From NCBI GenBank assembly GCA_902516465.1, contig CABXZD010000002.1, positions 171,001 through 235,000 of the forward strand: DNA of 64,000 nucleotides, in the 5' to 3' direction. The stretch comes from an uncultured Pelagibacteraceae bacterium. Its GTDB lineage: Bacteria; Pseudomonadota; Alphaproteobacteria; Pelagibacterales; Pelagibacteraceae. Positions 34,276 to 43,219 of the stretch are shown in pieces (within the stretch, counting starts at the first letter, position 1; each line of letters begins with the position of its first letter). A program made the position numbers and the translations under genes. The notes under the pieces are model-generated. The model saw nothing but the letters and a program-made list of their open reading frames with translations, did not search any database and had not been told where the DNA came from.

Positions 34276-35052
34276 TTAGCTAATTTTGAAAGATTCTCCA
34301 AAATAAGCGTTTTTTGCGTCAATATTCGTGATTAAATTTGAGGGTGTTCCTTGGGCTACAACTTTTCCATTGCTTATTATTGCTGCTGAGTCAACACAAG
34401 CTAGTAGATCTCTAGCTTGATGATCACATAATACTATAGAAATATTGTTATTACTTTGTAAGTTTACTATTATTTCTTGTAAAGTTTTAATTGTCATAAC
34501 ATCAAGAGCTGCAAAGGGTTCATCTAAAAGTAAAATCTTTGGGTCAGATATTAACGCAATAGCTATAACAAGTTTTTTTTTTTGACCACCTGATAAAAAA
34601 TCTGCTTTAATATCTCTTATTGAGTCTAATTCAAATTTTGAGATTAACGAATTAATTTTTTCATCTCTAATATTTGAATTATTTATTGCAATTTCTGAAA
34701 TAGCTTTTAAGTTTTCATAAACTGTTAAATCATGAAAAAATCCGCCATATTGGGGCACAAAACCAATTTTAAATTTTAAAGTTCTTTCATATATTGGAAA
34801 TCCATTGACCTTCTCTGAGTTGATGAAAATTGTTCCGAAATCTGGAGAGATTAAACCGGTAATGAGATTGAAGATTGTGGTTTTTCCAACTCCATTGGGG
34901 CCTAAAAGTCCCAATATCTGACCGTTATTAAGTTGTAAATTGAAATTATCTAAAATAATTTTTCTACCATATTTAAGAGATACTTTTTCTAAATTAAGAA
35001 TAGATTTTGTTTTTTTGAAAGATTTGATCCTAAATTTTTTTATATTTGACAT
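34276..35052 (-). CDS. lptB: LPS export ABC transporter ATPase LptB
   Basis: This 258-aa ATPase powers LPS extraction from the inner membrane with LptFG. Walker A GLLGPNGVGKTT, Q-loop FVPQYGGFFHDLTVYENL, the ABC signature LSGGQKKKLVIA, Walker B KILLLDEPFAALD and the H-loop CDHQARDL are all present. The signature FVPQYGGFFHDLTVYEN and the neighbouring lptC assign it to LptB rather than a generic ABC ATPase. An extra N-terminal 15 residues precede the fold. It is 2 bp after lptC. Confidence 0.9.
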   Translation of the reverse strand: MSNIKKFRIKSFKKTKSILNLEKVSLKYGRKIILDNFNLQLNNGQILGLLGPNGVGKTTIFNLITGLISPDFGTIFINSEKVNGFPIYERTLKFKIGFVPQYGGFFHDLTVYENLKAISEIAINNSNIRDEKINSLISKFELDSIRDIKADFLSGGQKKKLVIAIALISDPKILLLDEPFAALDVMTIKTLQEIIVNLQSNNNISIVLCDHQARDLLACVDSAAIISNGKVVAQGTPSNLITNIDAKNAYFGESFKIS

Positions 35053-35054
35053 AA

Positions 35055-35636
35055 TTAGTTTTTAAATGAACCTTTAACTTTTTTTGTTAAATTATTCATA
35101 AAAATTTCTGTATTTTTTGTTATAAGATTAATTTTTACATTATCTGTTTTCAATAAACCCTGCACCCCTTCATACACAACATCATTATATATTGTAACCA
35201 TATTTTCAGTAAAATCTAAATCTAAATTTTCTGAAAATATTCTATCATCTTTGTATTTTACTATAACATTGTCATTAAAATTTGTATTATATGACACGCT
35301 ATTAAAAAGTGCTTTATCGGCATTAATTATTAACTCATTGTTGTCTTTATCAATAAATTTTGCTGTCACATTAATCATTTTTACTAATTCAACATCTGAC
35401 TCGTACAAAAGTTCGCTTTCCTCTGCAAATATTACATATTTACTTTTATCTTGAAGATCTAAATTGTAACTTAAATTTTTTATAAGATTACTTTTGTAAT
35501 TTATATTATCATTATTTTCTTTATTTGAAGAGACTTTTAATTGAGGTGCATCTTGAGATGAAAAATATTTATTATAAAAAATTAGGGTTATGACTATTAA
35601 TATTAGAAGAAGAAATATTTGTAAAATTTTTTTCAT
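35055..35636 (-). CDS. lptC: LPS export protein LptC (LptA/OstA-like fold)
   Basis: This 193-aa protein has an N-terminal signal anchor (IFLLLILIVITLIFYNKYF, about 6-24) and a periplasmic beta-jellyroll-like region with repeats of charged strands such as INADKALFNSVSYNTNFNDNVIVKYKDDRIFSENLDLDFTENMVTIYNDV. This is the LptC/OstA pattern. LptC links the LptBFG pump to the LptA bridge. It is 4 bp after kdsD and 2 bp before lptB; the expected lptA is not between them. Confidence 0.82.
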   Translation of the reverse strand: MKKILQIFLLLILIVITLIFYNKYFSSQDAPQLKVSSNKENNDNINYKSNLIKNLSYNLDLQDKSKYVIFAEESELLYESDVELVKMINVTAKFIDKDNNELIINADKALFNSVSYNTNFNDNVIVKYKDDRIFSENLDLDFTENMVTIYNDVVYEGVQGLLKTDNVKINLITKNTEIFMNNLTKKVKGSFKN

Positions 35637-35640
35637 CCAT

Positions 35641-36621
35641 TTAGCTAAGATTATTTAATAAGTTATGAATATGTATTACACCAATAGTTTTTTTTTTATT
35701 ATTTTTTTTATAAACACACACATTCGTAATTTTTTTCCTGTTCATTTGATGCAAAACATCTGATGCTAACATTTCTTCTTCGACAACGTATGGGCTTCTT
35801 GTCATAAAAGATTTAATCTTCAAATTTTCAATATTTCTTTTTTTTTGCATTAATCTTTTTAAGTCTCCATCAGTAAAAATACCTGTAGTTAGACCTTCAT
35901 TGTTAATTGCTACCAAAAAACCTAAACGTTTAATATTGATAATTTTTAGAGCATTTCTGATAACTTGATTTTCATTTATAAATGGTATCTTTCCTTTAGT
36001 TAACATTAAATCACCTGCAGTTTTTAATTTATTTCCAAGGCTACCAGATGGATGAAATTTTTTAAAATCCAATTTTCCAAATCTATTTTTATTCATTACA
36101 GCGATCGCTAAAGCATCCCCAATAGATAATTGGTTAGTTGTACTAGATGTTGGTACAATTCCAAGGCCAGACTCTTTTACTTTCGGTAATAATAATTTTA
36201 TATTTGATGATTTGTATAAAACGGAATCTTTATTAGACACTATTCCTATAAGTTTTACTTTAGTTGATTTTGCGTACTTAATTATGTTTCTCAATTCAGA
36301 GGTATTACCTGAATAGCTTATTAAAATTAGCAAGTCATTTTTTGTTATTCTACCTAAATCACCATGAGAACAATCACTTGCAGAAATTGGAAATGAGGGT
36401 GTACCAACAGAGGAAAGCGTAGCTGAAATTTTTGATGCGATGATTCCACTTTTACCTACTCCACAAATAATTACTTTTGATTTACATTTAAAAATAGCAT
36501 TAACGGCATCATTAAAAGATTTATTAATTGAATTTTTGAGTTTTTTTAAACCTTTAATTTGTAAATCTATAACATCTACTCCTATATTTTTTATTTCATT
36601 TTTCATATTTAGTGAGACCAA
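35641..36621 (-). CDS. kdsD: Arabinose-5-phosphate isomerase (KpsF/GutQ family)
   Basis: This 326-aa enzyme makes arabinose 5-phosphate for Kdo, the inner-core LPS sugar. The SIS domain shows VIICGVGKSGIIASKISATLSSVGTPSFPISASDCSHGDLG and ISYSGNTSELRNI; STTNQLSIGDALAIAVM and FHPSGSLG follow. Two CBS motifs fill the C-terminus (about 205-326). The first residues MVSLNM give an alternative start at Met6. It overlaps rnd by 13 bp. Together with kdsB elsewhere in the window it supports Kdo synthesis. Confidence 0.92.
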   Translation of the reverse strand: MVSLNMKNEIKNIGVDVIDLQIKGLKKLKNSINKSFNDAVNAIFKCKSKVIICGVGKSGIIASKISATLSSVGTPSFPISASDCSHGDLGRITKNDLLILISYSGNTSELRNIIKYAKSTKVKLIGIVSNKDSVLYKSSNIKLLLPKVKESGLGIVPTSSTTNQLSIGDALAIAVMNKNRFGKLDFKKFHPSGSLGNKLKTAGDLMLTKGKIPFINENQVIRNALKIINIKRLGFLVAINNEGLTTGIFTDGDLKRLMQKKRNIENLKIKSFMTRSPYVVEEEMLASDVLHQMNRKKITNVCVYKKNNKKKTIGVIHIHNLLNNLS

Positions 36622-37220
36622 ATATCATCCTTAAACAAGGCAAGGTCAAGATCAACTCTTGTTTTCAGAAACTTAAGACAATCATTGTATAAATCTAATC
36701 TTTTCTCTCTCTCCAAAATTTTATTAAGTCCCTCATGGATTTTATGTAAATAAATTACATCGTTGGCACAATATTTTAATTGTGCTGGAGACAACTCTCC
36801 TCCAAAGTCAGAATTTTGAAATTGTTTACTAATATCAATATTTAAAAATTCTTTAATCAATATTTTTAATGAGTGATTATCAGAATAAGATCTGGCTAAT
36901 TTTGATGCAATTTTAGTATCAAGAACATTTTTTGTCTCAGTCTTGAGATAATATTTTATGTGAGCTATGTCAGCTCTGCCATAATGAAAAATTTTCACAA
37001 CATTATTATCAGACAAAATTCTTGATAAATTCGGCGCTTTATAGGTTGATCTGTCTAGTTGAACTATATGAGCGTCATTTTTACCAGAAGATATTTGAAT
37101 TAGACATAAAGGATCTCTTTTTACATTAAGACCCATAAATTCCCCATCGATTGCTAATATATTGCCTAAGATTAGATCATCTGGTAAATCTTTTTTGTGA
37201 AGTTTAATATCAATATTCAT
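36609..37220 (-). CDS. rnd: Ribonuclease D-like 3'-5' exonuclease
   Basis: This 203-aa protein holds only the DEDDy exonuclease domain, shorter than full RNase D (about 370 aa) because the HRDC domains are absent. Motifs: AIDGEFMG (D-x-E), IFHYGRADIAHIKYYL (Exo II), and YCANDVIYLHKI (Exo III with Tyr and Asp). Such short forms are common in alphaproteobacteria next to the kdsD-lpt genes. The likely job is tRNA or small-RNA 3' trimming. Its ATG is 16 bp from the divergent NDUFA9-like gene. Confidence 0.85.
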   Translation of the reverse strand: MNIDIKLHKKDLPDDLILGNILAIDGEFMGLNVKRDPLCLIQISSGKNDAHIVQLDRSTYKAPNLSRILSDNNVVKIFHYGRADIAHIKYYLKTETKNVLDTKIASKLARSYSDNHSLKILIKEFLNIDISKQFQNSDFGGELSPAQLKYCANDVIYLHKIHEGLNKILEREKRLDLYNDCLKFLKTRVDLDLALFKDDIWSH

Positions 37221-37236
37221 TTTTAAACATATATAT

Positions 37237-38199
37237 ATGAAAGAAAAAAATTGTCTAATATTTGGCGGAAGTGGACAAATTGGTAGGAATTTAATTAGAA
37301 AGTTAACTAAAAATGGATACAGAATAACTGTTGTAACTAGAAATATTCATCAAAAAAGCTATATAATCAAAACACAGGCAAACTTTGGATATATTGATAT
37401 AATTGAATCTAGTATTTTTGATGAAGATAAAATTAGAAAACTTTTTCAAAATGCTGAAATATGCATTAATTTGGTCGGTATACTTTTTGAAAAAAAAAGA
37501 GGAAATACTTTCAACAATATACATTCAATCTTTCCATCTTTATTATCAAAATTAAGTAAAGAGTATAAACTGAAAAAATTTATTCACATATCAGCCTTAG
37601 GTATAGACTCGGCTATTGACTCCGATTACGCAAAAAGTAAATTACAGGGAGAAAAAAATATTCTAAAAAATTTTCCTTTAGCTACTATTTTAAGACCATC
37701 AGTTGTTTATTCTGTTGATGACAATTTCACAACAAATTTAATGACTTTATTAAGTAGATTACCGATATTTCCAATATACTATTCAGGAAAAACAAAGTTT
37801 ATGCCAATTCATTGCTCAGACTTGACTGATATTATTTTTCAAGTTATTTGTAAAAATGTAAATTCACATACCATTGAATGTGTTGGCCCTGAGGTAATTA
37901 CGTTCAAGGAAGTTTTAGAGAGGCTATTGGTTTTGATGGAAAAAAAAAGGATATTATTACCATTCCCATTGACAGCAGCTAATTTAATGGCCAAATTTTT
38001 TCAATTGATGCCCAAACCTCTATTAACTCAAGATCAGCTTAGACTTTTAAAATATGATAATACAGTCTCTGGAAAATATAAAACTAACAATGATATTGGT
38101 GTCCCAAGTACTCGTTTTTTTAATAAGGAGGTAAAAAATTATTGCTATATGTGGAAGGAGGGAGGTCAATTTTCTACAGATAAATACAGAAATAATTAA
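37237..38199 (+). CDS. NDUFA9-like atypical SDR (complex I-associated family)
   Basis: This 320-aa protein starts with an NAD(P)-binding Rossmann motif, FGGSGQIGRNLIRKL (residues 9-23), and continues with CINLVGILFEKKRGNTFNNIHS, FIHISALGIDSAIDSDYAKSKLQGE (the SDR Tyr-Lys-like YAKSK) and ILRPSVVYSVDDNFTTNL. This is the atypical SDR family related to mitochondrial NDUFA9/39-kDa complex I subunit found in alphaproteobacteria. Catalysis is unproven. It is monocistronic and ends 9 bp before the convergent gcrA stop. Confidence 0.83.
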   Translation: MKEKNCLIFGGSGQIGRNLIRKLTKNGYRITVVTRNIHQKSYIIKTQANFGYIDIIESSIFDEDKIRKLFQNAEICINLVGILFEKKRGNTFNNIHSIFPSLLSKLSKEYKLKKFIHISALGIDSAIDSDYAKSKLQGEKNILKNFPLATILRPSVVYSVDDNFTTNLMTLLSRLPIFPIYYSGKTKFMPIHCSDLTDIIFQVICKNVNSHTIECVGPEVITFKEVLERLLVLMEKKRILLPFPLTAANLMAKFFQLMPKPLLTQDQLRLLKYDNTVSGKYKTNNDIGVPSTRFFNKEVKNYCYMWKEGGQFSTDKYRNN

Positions 38200-38208
38200 A
38201 ATGATAAT

Positions 38209-38703
38209 TTATGCTGAATGGACTTTTTTTCCAATAAATGATGGGACTTCATCTTTATCAACGATCTCTTCTTTTTTACCTTTAGGCTGATATGCGTAAA
38301 GAAGATGTAGTTTGCAATAAGAGAAATCTTTAAGCGAGGTTCTGCCACAAAAATAAAAGTTGCTTTCATTTGGGTGTCCTAAGGGCCACTTACATGAATT
38401 CTCATCGAGTTCTTCCAGTTGCTTTGGGTTTTCTGGTTCAAAATCTTTTTCAATAATTAGCGATTTGAATCTGTTTTTTTTTATCCTTTTACTTTTATTA
38501 TTCTTATCGGCGATTGAATTTTCAAAGCTTTGATTACTTGCTGCAGTCCTAGTCTTTATTTTCGCTGAAAGATTTAATCTATGTGCTTTACCTATTACTG
38601 CGTTCCTGCTCACTCCTCCGATAATCTCCGCAATTTGACTTGCAGTATTTTCTTTGCCCCAAAGTTCTTTTAATTTTTCTACTTTTTCTTCTGTCCAACT
38701 CAT
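38209..38703 (-). CDS. gcrA: Cell-cycle regulator GcrA
   Basis: This 164-aa protein has the GcrA N-terminal HTH-like block MSWTEEKVEKLKELWGKENTASQIAEIIGGVSRNAVIGKAHRLNLS. A Lys-rich linker leads to the C-terminal CKWPLGHPNESNFYFCGRTSLKDFSYCKLH segment that binds sigma-70 domain 2 in the family and contains conserved Cys. In Caulobacter GcrA works with CcrM-methylated promoters; whether this genome has CcrM cannot be seen here. It is a hallmark alphaproteobacterial gene. Confidence 0.93.
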   Translation of the reverse strand: MSWTEEKVEKLKELWGKENTASQIAEIIGGVSRNAVIGKAHRLNLSAKIKTRTAASNQSFENSIADKNNKSKRIKKNRFKSLIIEKDFEPENPKQLEELDENSCKWPLGHPNESNFYFCGRTSLKDFSYCKLHLLYAYQPKGKKEEIVDKDEVPSFIGKKVHSA

Positions 38704-38739
38704 TTTACTACATATTGTGTTAGATTATCATTAGAATAC

Positions 38740-38769
38740 AATATAATGAAATATACTTAAAATAAACAA
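38740..38769 (-). promoter_or_regulatory. Putative gcrA promoter
   Basis: On the minus strand: TTGTTT, an 18-nt spacer, TATATT, 36 bp before the gcrA ATG. The 168-bp gap between gcrA and argD holds both divergent promoters; no clear argD promoter was found. Confidence 0.35.
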
Positions 38770-38871
38770 GAAACTTTTTATAGTTATCAACAAAAATATC
38801 TATTATTTGATAGGAAATATATTCAATCTCAACTTGTATCTAATTATTTTAATTATAAAAGAATTTAAATT

Positions 38872-40041
38872 ATGAGTTATCTTGTAAAAAATTATAACAG
38901 AAAAAATTTATCTTTTACTAAAGGTGCTGGGAGTTTTTTATACTCAACCAATGGAACCAAATATTTAGACTTTGTTCAAGGCATCGCTGTTAATTCTTTA
39001 GGTCATGCACATCCAGAATTAGTGAAAACAATTAATAAACAAGCGAAAAAACTTTGGCATATTTCCAACGCTTTTCAGATACCTGAAGGTGAGGAATTAG
39101 CAAAAAAATTAGTAAAAAAAACTTTTGCTGATTATGTGATGTTTCAAAATAGTGGTACCGAGGCTACGGAGGCAGCTATAAAAATTGCAAGAAGATACTT
39201 TTACTCAATAAAAAAACCATATAAGAATAGAATAATTTGTATTAAAAATTCTTTTCATGGAAGAACACTTGCATCAATTTATGCTAGTGGTTCTAAAAAA
39301 ATGACAGAAGGATTTGGTCCAAAAGTAAATGGATTTGATCATTTTAAATTTGGAGACCATAAAAAATTAAAAAAATTGATTAATAAGAAAACTGCTGCAA
39401 TAATGGTCGAAACGATAATGGGAGAAGGTGGAATTAAAGTGATACCCAATTGGTGTCTTAATGGATTAAGACAATTATGTAATAAGAAGAAAATATTATT
39501 AATTTTAGATGAGGTTCAATGTGGAGTAGGCAGAACAGGAAATTTTTTTGCATTTGAAGAATCAAAAGTAAAACCAGATATAGTTCCAATTGCAAAAGGA
39601 ATAGGAGGTGGTTTTCCTATAGGTGCAGTTTTAATGAATAAAAAAGTTGCTTCCGCGATGGTAGCAGGGACTCATGGATCAACTTTTGGGGGGAATCCTT
39701 TAGCTATGAAAATAGGAAAAAGTGTTCTAGATATTATTTCCAATAAAGATTTTTTAAAAAAAGTAAAAAAAAATTCACAATATTTTCACTTTGAATTGAA
39801 TAGAATAAAAGATCAATTTCCCAAAATAATAAAAGAAATAAGAGGTAAAGGTTTTTTAATAGGAATACAGCTTCATGAAGATCAATCACGTTTTATAAAA
39901 TCTTTAATGACAAATAAATTATTAACAATTAAAGCTTCAGAAAATGTGGTGAGAATTTTACCTCCACTAAATGTTAAACGAAACGAGATAAATCTAGCAT
40001 TAAAAATAATAAAAAAAGTTTGTGTAAGTTATAATAGATGA
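38872..40041 (+). CDS. argD: Acetylornithine aminotransferase
   Basis: This 389-aa class III PLP aminotransferase converts N-acetylglutamate semialdehyde to N-acetylornithine. Signatures: VMFQNSGTEATEAAIKIARRYF, FHGRTLASIYASG, LILDEVQCGVGRTG and the PLP Lys in PIAKGIGGGFPIGAVL. STFGGNPLAM also matches. It is coupled to argF by a 4-bp overlap. It may also serve as DapC in lysine synthesis, since no separate dapC is seen here. Confidence 0.94.
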   Translation: MSYLVKNYNRKNLSFTKGAGSFLYSTNGTKYLDFVQGIAVNSLGHAHPELVKTINKQAKKLWHISNAFQIPEGEELAKKLVKKTFADYVMFQNSGTEATEAAIKIARRYFYSIKKPYKNRIICIKNSFHGRTLASIYASGSKKMTEGFGPKVNGFDHFKFGDHKKLKKLINKKTAAIMVETIMGEGGIKVIPNWCLNGLRQLCNKKKILLILDEVQCGVGRTGNFFAFEESKVKPDIVPIAKGIGGGFPIGAVLMNKKVASAMVAGTHGSTFGGNPLAMKIGKSVLDIISNKDFLKKVKKNSQYFHFELNRIKDQFPKIIKEIRGKGFLIGIQLHEDQSRFIKSLMTNKLLTIKASENVVRILPPLNVKRNEINLALKIIKKVCVSYNR

Positions 40042-40967
40042 AACATTTCATTAATCTTAAAGATATTTCATATCAAAATTTACGAAAAATTTTAATTGAT
40101 GCAAAAAATAGAAAAAATAAGAGAAAAAAACTTGATACACTTGAAACTGATAAGGGAGCTCCTTTGAAAGGAAAATTATTAATACAAATGTTTGAAAAAT
40201 CCAGTTTAAGAACAAGATTAAGTTTTTATTTAGCTATAAAACAACTGGGGGGTGGTACTTTGACTTTAAGATCTAATGAACTTCATTTAGGAAGTGGTGG
40301 AGAGTCATTAGAGGATACTGCAAAAATTTTATCTACTTATGGTGATGGTTTCATGCTTAGAACTGATAGTGACAAAAAAATCAAGAGTTTCAGTGATTAT
40401 TTGTCCATACCATTAGTTAATGGCCTAAGCCCTTCCTCTCACCCAACTCAAGTTTTGTCTGATATCTTTACTGTTGAGGAAATTAAAAAAAAATCAATTT
40501 CTAAACTTAATATTACTTGGATAGGTGATTCTAATAATGTCTTAAATAGTTTAATCGCCGCGTCAGTTAAATTTGATTTTAAATTAAATATAGGCTGTCC
40601 TAAAAAATACACTCCAAATAAAGATTTATTAAATTGGGCGAAAAAAATAAATAAAAAGATTTATGTTGTTAACGATGCAAAAAAAGCTGCAATAAATGCT
40701 GATGTAATATTTTCTGACAAAGTTTTATCATTAAATGATAAAGTAAATAAAAAAAAAAAATTGTCTCACTTTAAAAACTTTAAGGTAACCCAAAAATTAA
40801 TGAGAAAAGCAAAAAAAAGTTGTATTTTTTTACATTGTTTGCCGAGAGGTTCAGAAGTGGAGGAAAAAGTTTTCTCTAGTAATCAATCAAAAGTTTGGCA
40901 ACAGGCTCTTAATAGAGTCCACGTTCAAAAAAGTATTTTGTTATATTGTTTCGGAAAACTAAGGTAA
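40038..40967 (+). CDS. argF: Ornithine carbamoyltransferase
   Basis: This 309-aa enzyme makes citrulline from ornithine and carbamoyl phosphate. The carbamoyl-phosphate site EKSSLRTRLSF (S-x-R-T-R), the HPTQ box (SSHPTQVLSDI) and the ornithine loop LHCLPRGSEVEEKVFS are intact. It carries a 12-A tract (40749-40760) encoding Lys residues. It overlaps argD by 4 bp and converges on the cytochrome c gene with a 9-bp overlap. Confidence 0.95.
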   Translation: MKHFINLKDISYQNLRKILIDAKNRKNKRKKLDTLETDKGAPLKGKLLIQMFEKSSLRTRLSFYLAIKQLGGGTLTLRSNELHLGSGGESLEDTAKILSTYGDGFMLRTDSDKKIKSFSDYLSIPLVNGLSPSSHPTQVLSDIFTVEEIKKKSISKLNITWIGDSNNVLNSLIAASVKFDFKLNIGCPKKYTPNKDLLNWAKKINKKIYVVNDAKKAAINADVIFSDKVLSLNDKVNKKKKLSHFKNFKVTQKLMRKAKKSCIFLHCLPRGSEVEEKVFSSNQSKVWQQALNRVHVQKSILLYCFGKLR

Positions 40968-41498
40968 TGGTAAAGGACTATCTGAGTTTTGGTTCAGATA
41001 TTTAATTACAGAAGCTCTATCTTTTTCTTTTCTTAATCCAGCGAAAGCCATCTTTGTTCCTTTGATCCATTTTGCGGGTTTGATTAGATAACCGTTAAGC
41101 TCCTCAAGAGTCCACTCTTTATCATAAGATGCCAAAGCTTTTGAATATTTGTAATCTTCAACTGCACCAACTTCTCTTCCAACCACATTGTATAAAGCAG
41201 GACCAATATTATTTTTTCCACCTTTAACAATCGAATGACAAGCGGCACATTTTTTGAAAATTTTCTCTCCACTTGCTATATCTCCTAAAGACATCAATTT
41301 AGCAATATCTACTTTTTCTTCTGTCGCTTCAGTTGATGAACTTGTGATATTAGCAACTTGCTCAACATCGACTTTATATCCAGGTGTTTCTGGCTTTTCA
41401 ACATAGAAGACGATATTTGAAACTTTACCAATACCAATTACTAAAAGGACTACCAATAGAATAGCTGCAATTATTTTGTTTATTTCAAAAGAATCCAT
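40959..41498 (-). CDS. Membrane-anchored class I cytochrome c (CycM-like)
   Basis: This 179-aa protein has an N-terminal uncleaved TM anchor (IIAAILLVVLLVIGIGKVSNIVFYV, about 8-32) and a periplasmic cytochrome c domain: heme site KKCAACHSIVKGGKNNIGPALYNVVGREVG and the axial Met in KGTKMAFAGLRKE. Size and layout match the membrane-anchored c552/CycM that shuttles electrons from bc1 to the terminal oxidase in alphaproteobacteria. It is monocistronic, divergent from kdsB. Confidence 0.92.
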   Translation of the reverse strand: MDSFEINKIIAAILLVVLLVIGIGKVSNIVFYVEKPETPGYKVDVEQVANITSSSTEATEEKVDIAKLMSLGDIASGEKIFKKCAACHSIVKGGKNNIGPALYNVVGREVGAVEDYKYSKALASYDKEWTLEELNGYLIKPAKWIKGTKMAFAGLRKEKDRASVIKYLNQNSDSPLPLP

Positions 41499-41604
41499 TT
41501 TATAAAAATTAATTTTGAACGTATAACATTATAATTTAAAAATTGCTTACATTTTAATGTACAATTTTGCCTCTGCTTATAATGTAATCAGGATTAAAAA
41601 AATA

Positions 41605-42339
41605 ATGAAAACATTAATTATAATTCCTTCTAGAATGTCGGCAACTAGATTGCCAGGAAAACCGCTGATTAAAATTAATGGTTTATCAATGATTTCACAC
41701 GTTTTTAAAAAGGCAGAACAAGCAAATATTGGAGAAGTTTATGTTGCTACTGAAGATCAGGAGATAATTGATGATGTAAAACAAAACGGAGGTCAAGCAG
41801 TTATGACCAGCAATATGCATAAAAGTGGGACAGACAGGATCTATGAAGCCCTAAAAATTTTGGGAAAACTAGAAGTTGATTTGGTAATCAATCTTCAAGG
41901 AGATGAGCCATTGATGAGTATAAATGATATAAGGAATCTTCACAAACGTATGGTCAAATCAAATTCTGAAATTGGAACTTTAGCGGCAAATATTTTGAAT
42001 AAGAATTTGTACCAAGATCAAAGCGTTGTGAAGGTAATAACTGACCTAGACCTTAATAAAGCCGAATTTCCAGAAGCAGTAAATTTTTCAAGAAAAATAT
42101 CTCATGAAAATAAAAATATTTATCACCATTTAGGTATTTATTGTTATAAATTAGAAACTCTTAAAAAATTTATTTCTTTCAATCAATCTCAGAATGAAAT
42201 TCAAAATAAACTTGAGCAATTAAGAGCTTTAGATAATAATATTAAAATAAACGTAGCCCTTGCAGAGCAATCTCCAGTTGGAGTTGATACCAAGGAGGAT
42301 TTAGTGGCTATAAAAAAAATTATGGAATATAAGTCTTGA
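41605..42339 (+). CDS. kdsB: 3-deoxy-manno-octulosonate cytidylyltransferase
   Basis: The track starts at 41557, but MKTLIIIPSRMSATRLPGKPL begins at the ATG at 41605, preceded by AGGA, which gives 244 aa as in the family. KdsB activates Kdo as CMP-Kdo for LPS core synthesis. Signatures are IIPSRMSATRLPGKPL near the N-terminus, the LQGDEPLMS segment and YHHLGIYCYKLETLKKF. LEQLRALDNNIKI also fits. The TGA stop overlaps the ATG of pheA. Confidence 0.95.
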   Translation: MKTLIIIPSRMSATRLPGKPLIKINGLSMISHVFKKAEQANIGEVYVATEDQEIIDDVKQNGGQAVMTSNMHKSGTDRIYEALKILGKLEVDLVINLQGDEPLMSINDIRNLHKRMVKSNSEIGTLAANILNKNLYQDQSVVKVITDLDLNKAEFPEAVNFSRKISHENKNIYHHLGIYCYKLETLKKFISFNQSQNEIQNKLEQLRALDNNIKINVALAEQSPVGVDTKEDLVAIKKIMEYKS

Positions 42340-43169
42340 TGAACAAAATCTATTTTCAAGGAAGCTATGGAGCATACTCCCATCTTGCAGCTTTATCTAT
42401 TGATAAAGATGCAGAAATACTTCCATGTAAAACTTTTGATGAGTGTTTTTTAAAAGCCTCAAAGGACCATGGCTCAAAAATTATAATACCTGAGTCAAAC
42501 AGAATTACTGGGAATATAGGTATCGAATATTTGATATTCCAATATAGATTAAACATTTATTGTGAGTATTTCCAAAAAGTAGAACATAATTTACTTGGCA
42601 TTCCTGGTACTAAAATTTCCGATATAAAAGAAGTATATTCCCATGGTCAGGCTTTATCTCAATGTTCTAAATTTATAAAAGCAAATAATTTCTCTGAACA
42701 AGTAAGAGCAGATACAGCTGGATCTGCTGAAATGATTTCGATCAATCAAGATAAATCAAAAGCAGCCATAGCATCCTCGTTAAGTGCCACTACTTATAAT
42801 TTAGAGATTGTAAAAAAAAATATAGAAAATGATAAGGGTAATTATACAAGATTTTTGTTAATGGGAAAAAATATTTCCCAACCCGAATTTGGCAAAAAAA
42901 AATATATTACTTCTTTTTTATTTAAGCTTAAAAGTAAACCTGCAGCCCTTTATCAATCTTTAGGAGGATTTGCTATTAATGGAGTTAATCTTACAAAATT
43001 GCAAAGTTATCCTGAAAAAAATACTTTCAACTCTTTTTTCTTTTTATGTGACCTTGACGGACATATAGAGGATCTTAAGGTTCAAAAATCTTTAGAAGAA
43101 TTAGGATTACACTGTCAAGATTTTCACGTTCTGGGTGTTTTTGAGGCAGACAAACAAAGGGAAAAATAA
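42339..43169 (+). CDS. pheA: Prephenate dehydratase
   Basis: The start is the ATG at 42339 (MNKIYFQGSYGAYSHLAAL), overlapping the kdsB TGA; the track's TTG at 42336 is less likely. The protein (276 aa) lacks a chorismate-mutase domain. The PDT domain covers about 1-180 with the YTRFLLMG catalytic TRF motif, and an ACT domain follows. The Phe-binding ESRP-type motif reads QSYP and the GALV-type motif reads PAALYQSL, so feedback control may differ from E. coli. It is followed by the SRP RNA. Confidence 0.93.
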   Translation: MNKIYFQGSYGAYSHLAALSIDKDAEILPCKTFDECFLKASKDHGSKIIIPESNRITGNIGIEYLIFQYRLNIYCEYFQKVEHNLLGIPGTKISDIKEVYSHGQALSQCSKFIKANNFSEQVRADTAGSAEMISINQDKSKAAIASSLSATTYNLEIVKKNIENDKGNYTRFLLMGKNISQPEFGKKKYITSFLFKLKSKPAALYQSLGGFAINGVNLTKLQSYPEKNTFNSFFFLCDLDGHIEDLKVQKSLEELGLHCQDFHVLGVFEADKQREK

Positions 43170-43183
43170 ATCTTAATCTTTTC

Positions 43184-43213
43184 TTGTGGATTAGAAATCA
43201 TTACTGTTATAAT
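43184..43213 (+). promoter_or_regulatory. SRP RNA promoter
   Basis: TTGTGG, an 18-nt spacer, then TATAAT (with a TGT just before it) lie 6 bp before the 5' end of the SRP RNA. It is the best -10 match in the window. Confidence 0.7.
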
Positions 43214-43219
43214 ACTTGT

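Noticed and set aside
38780-38800. TTATCAACA as a DnaA box before argD
   Set aside because: One mismatch to TTATNCACA, a single copy, with no cluster or AT-unwinding element; not evidence of an origin.
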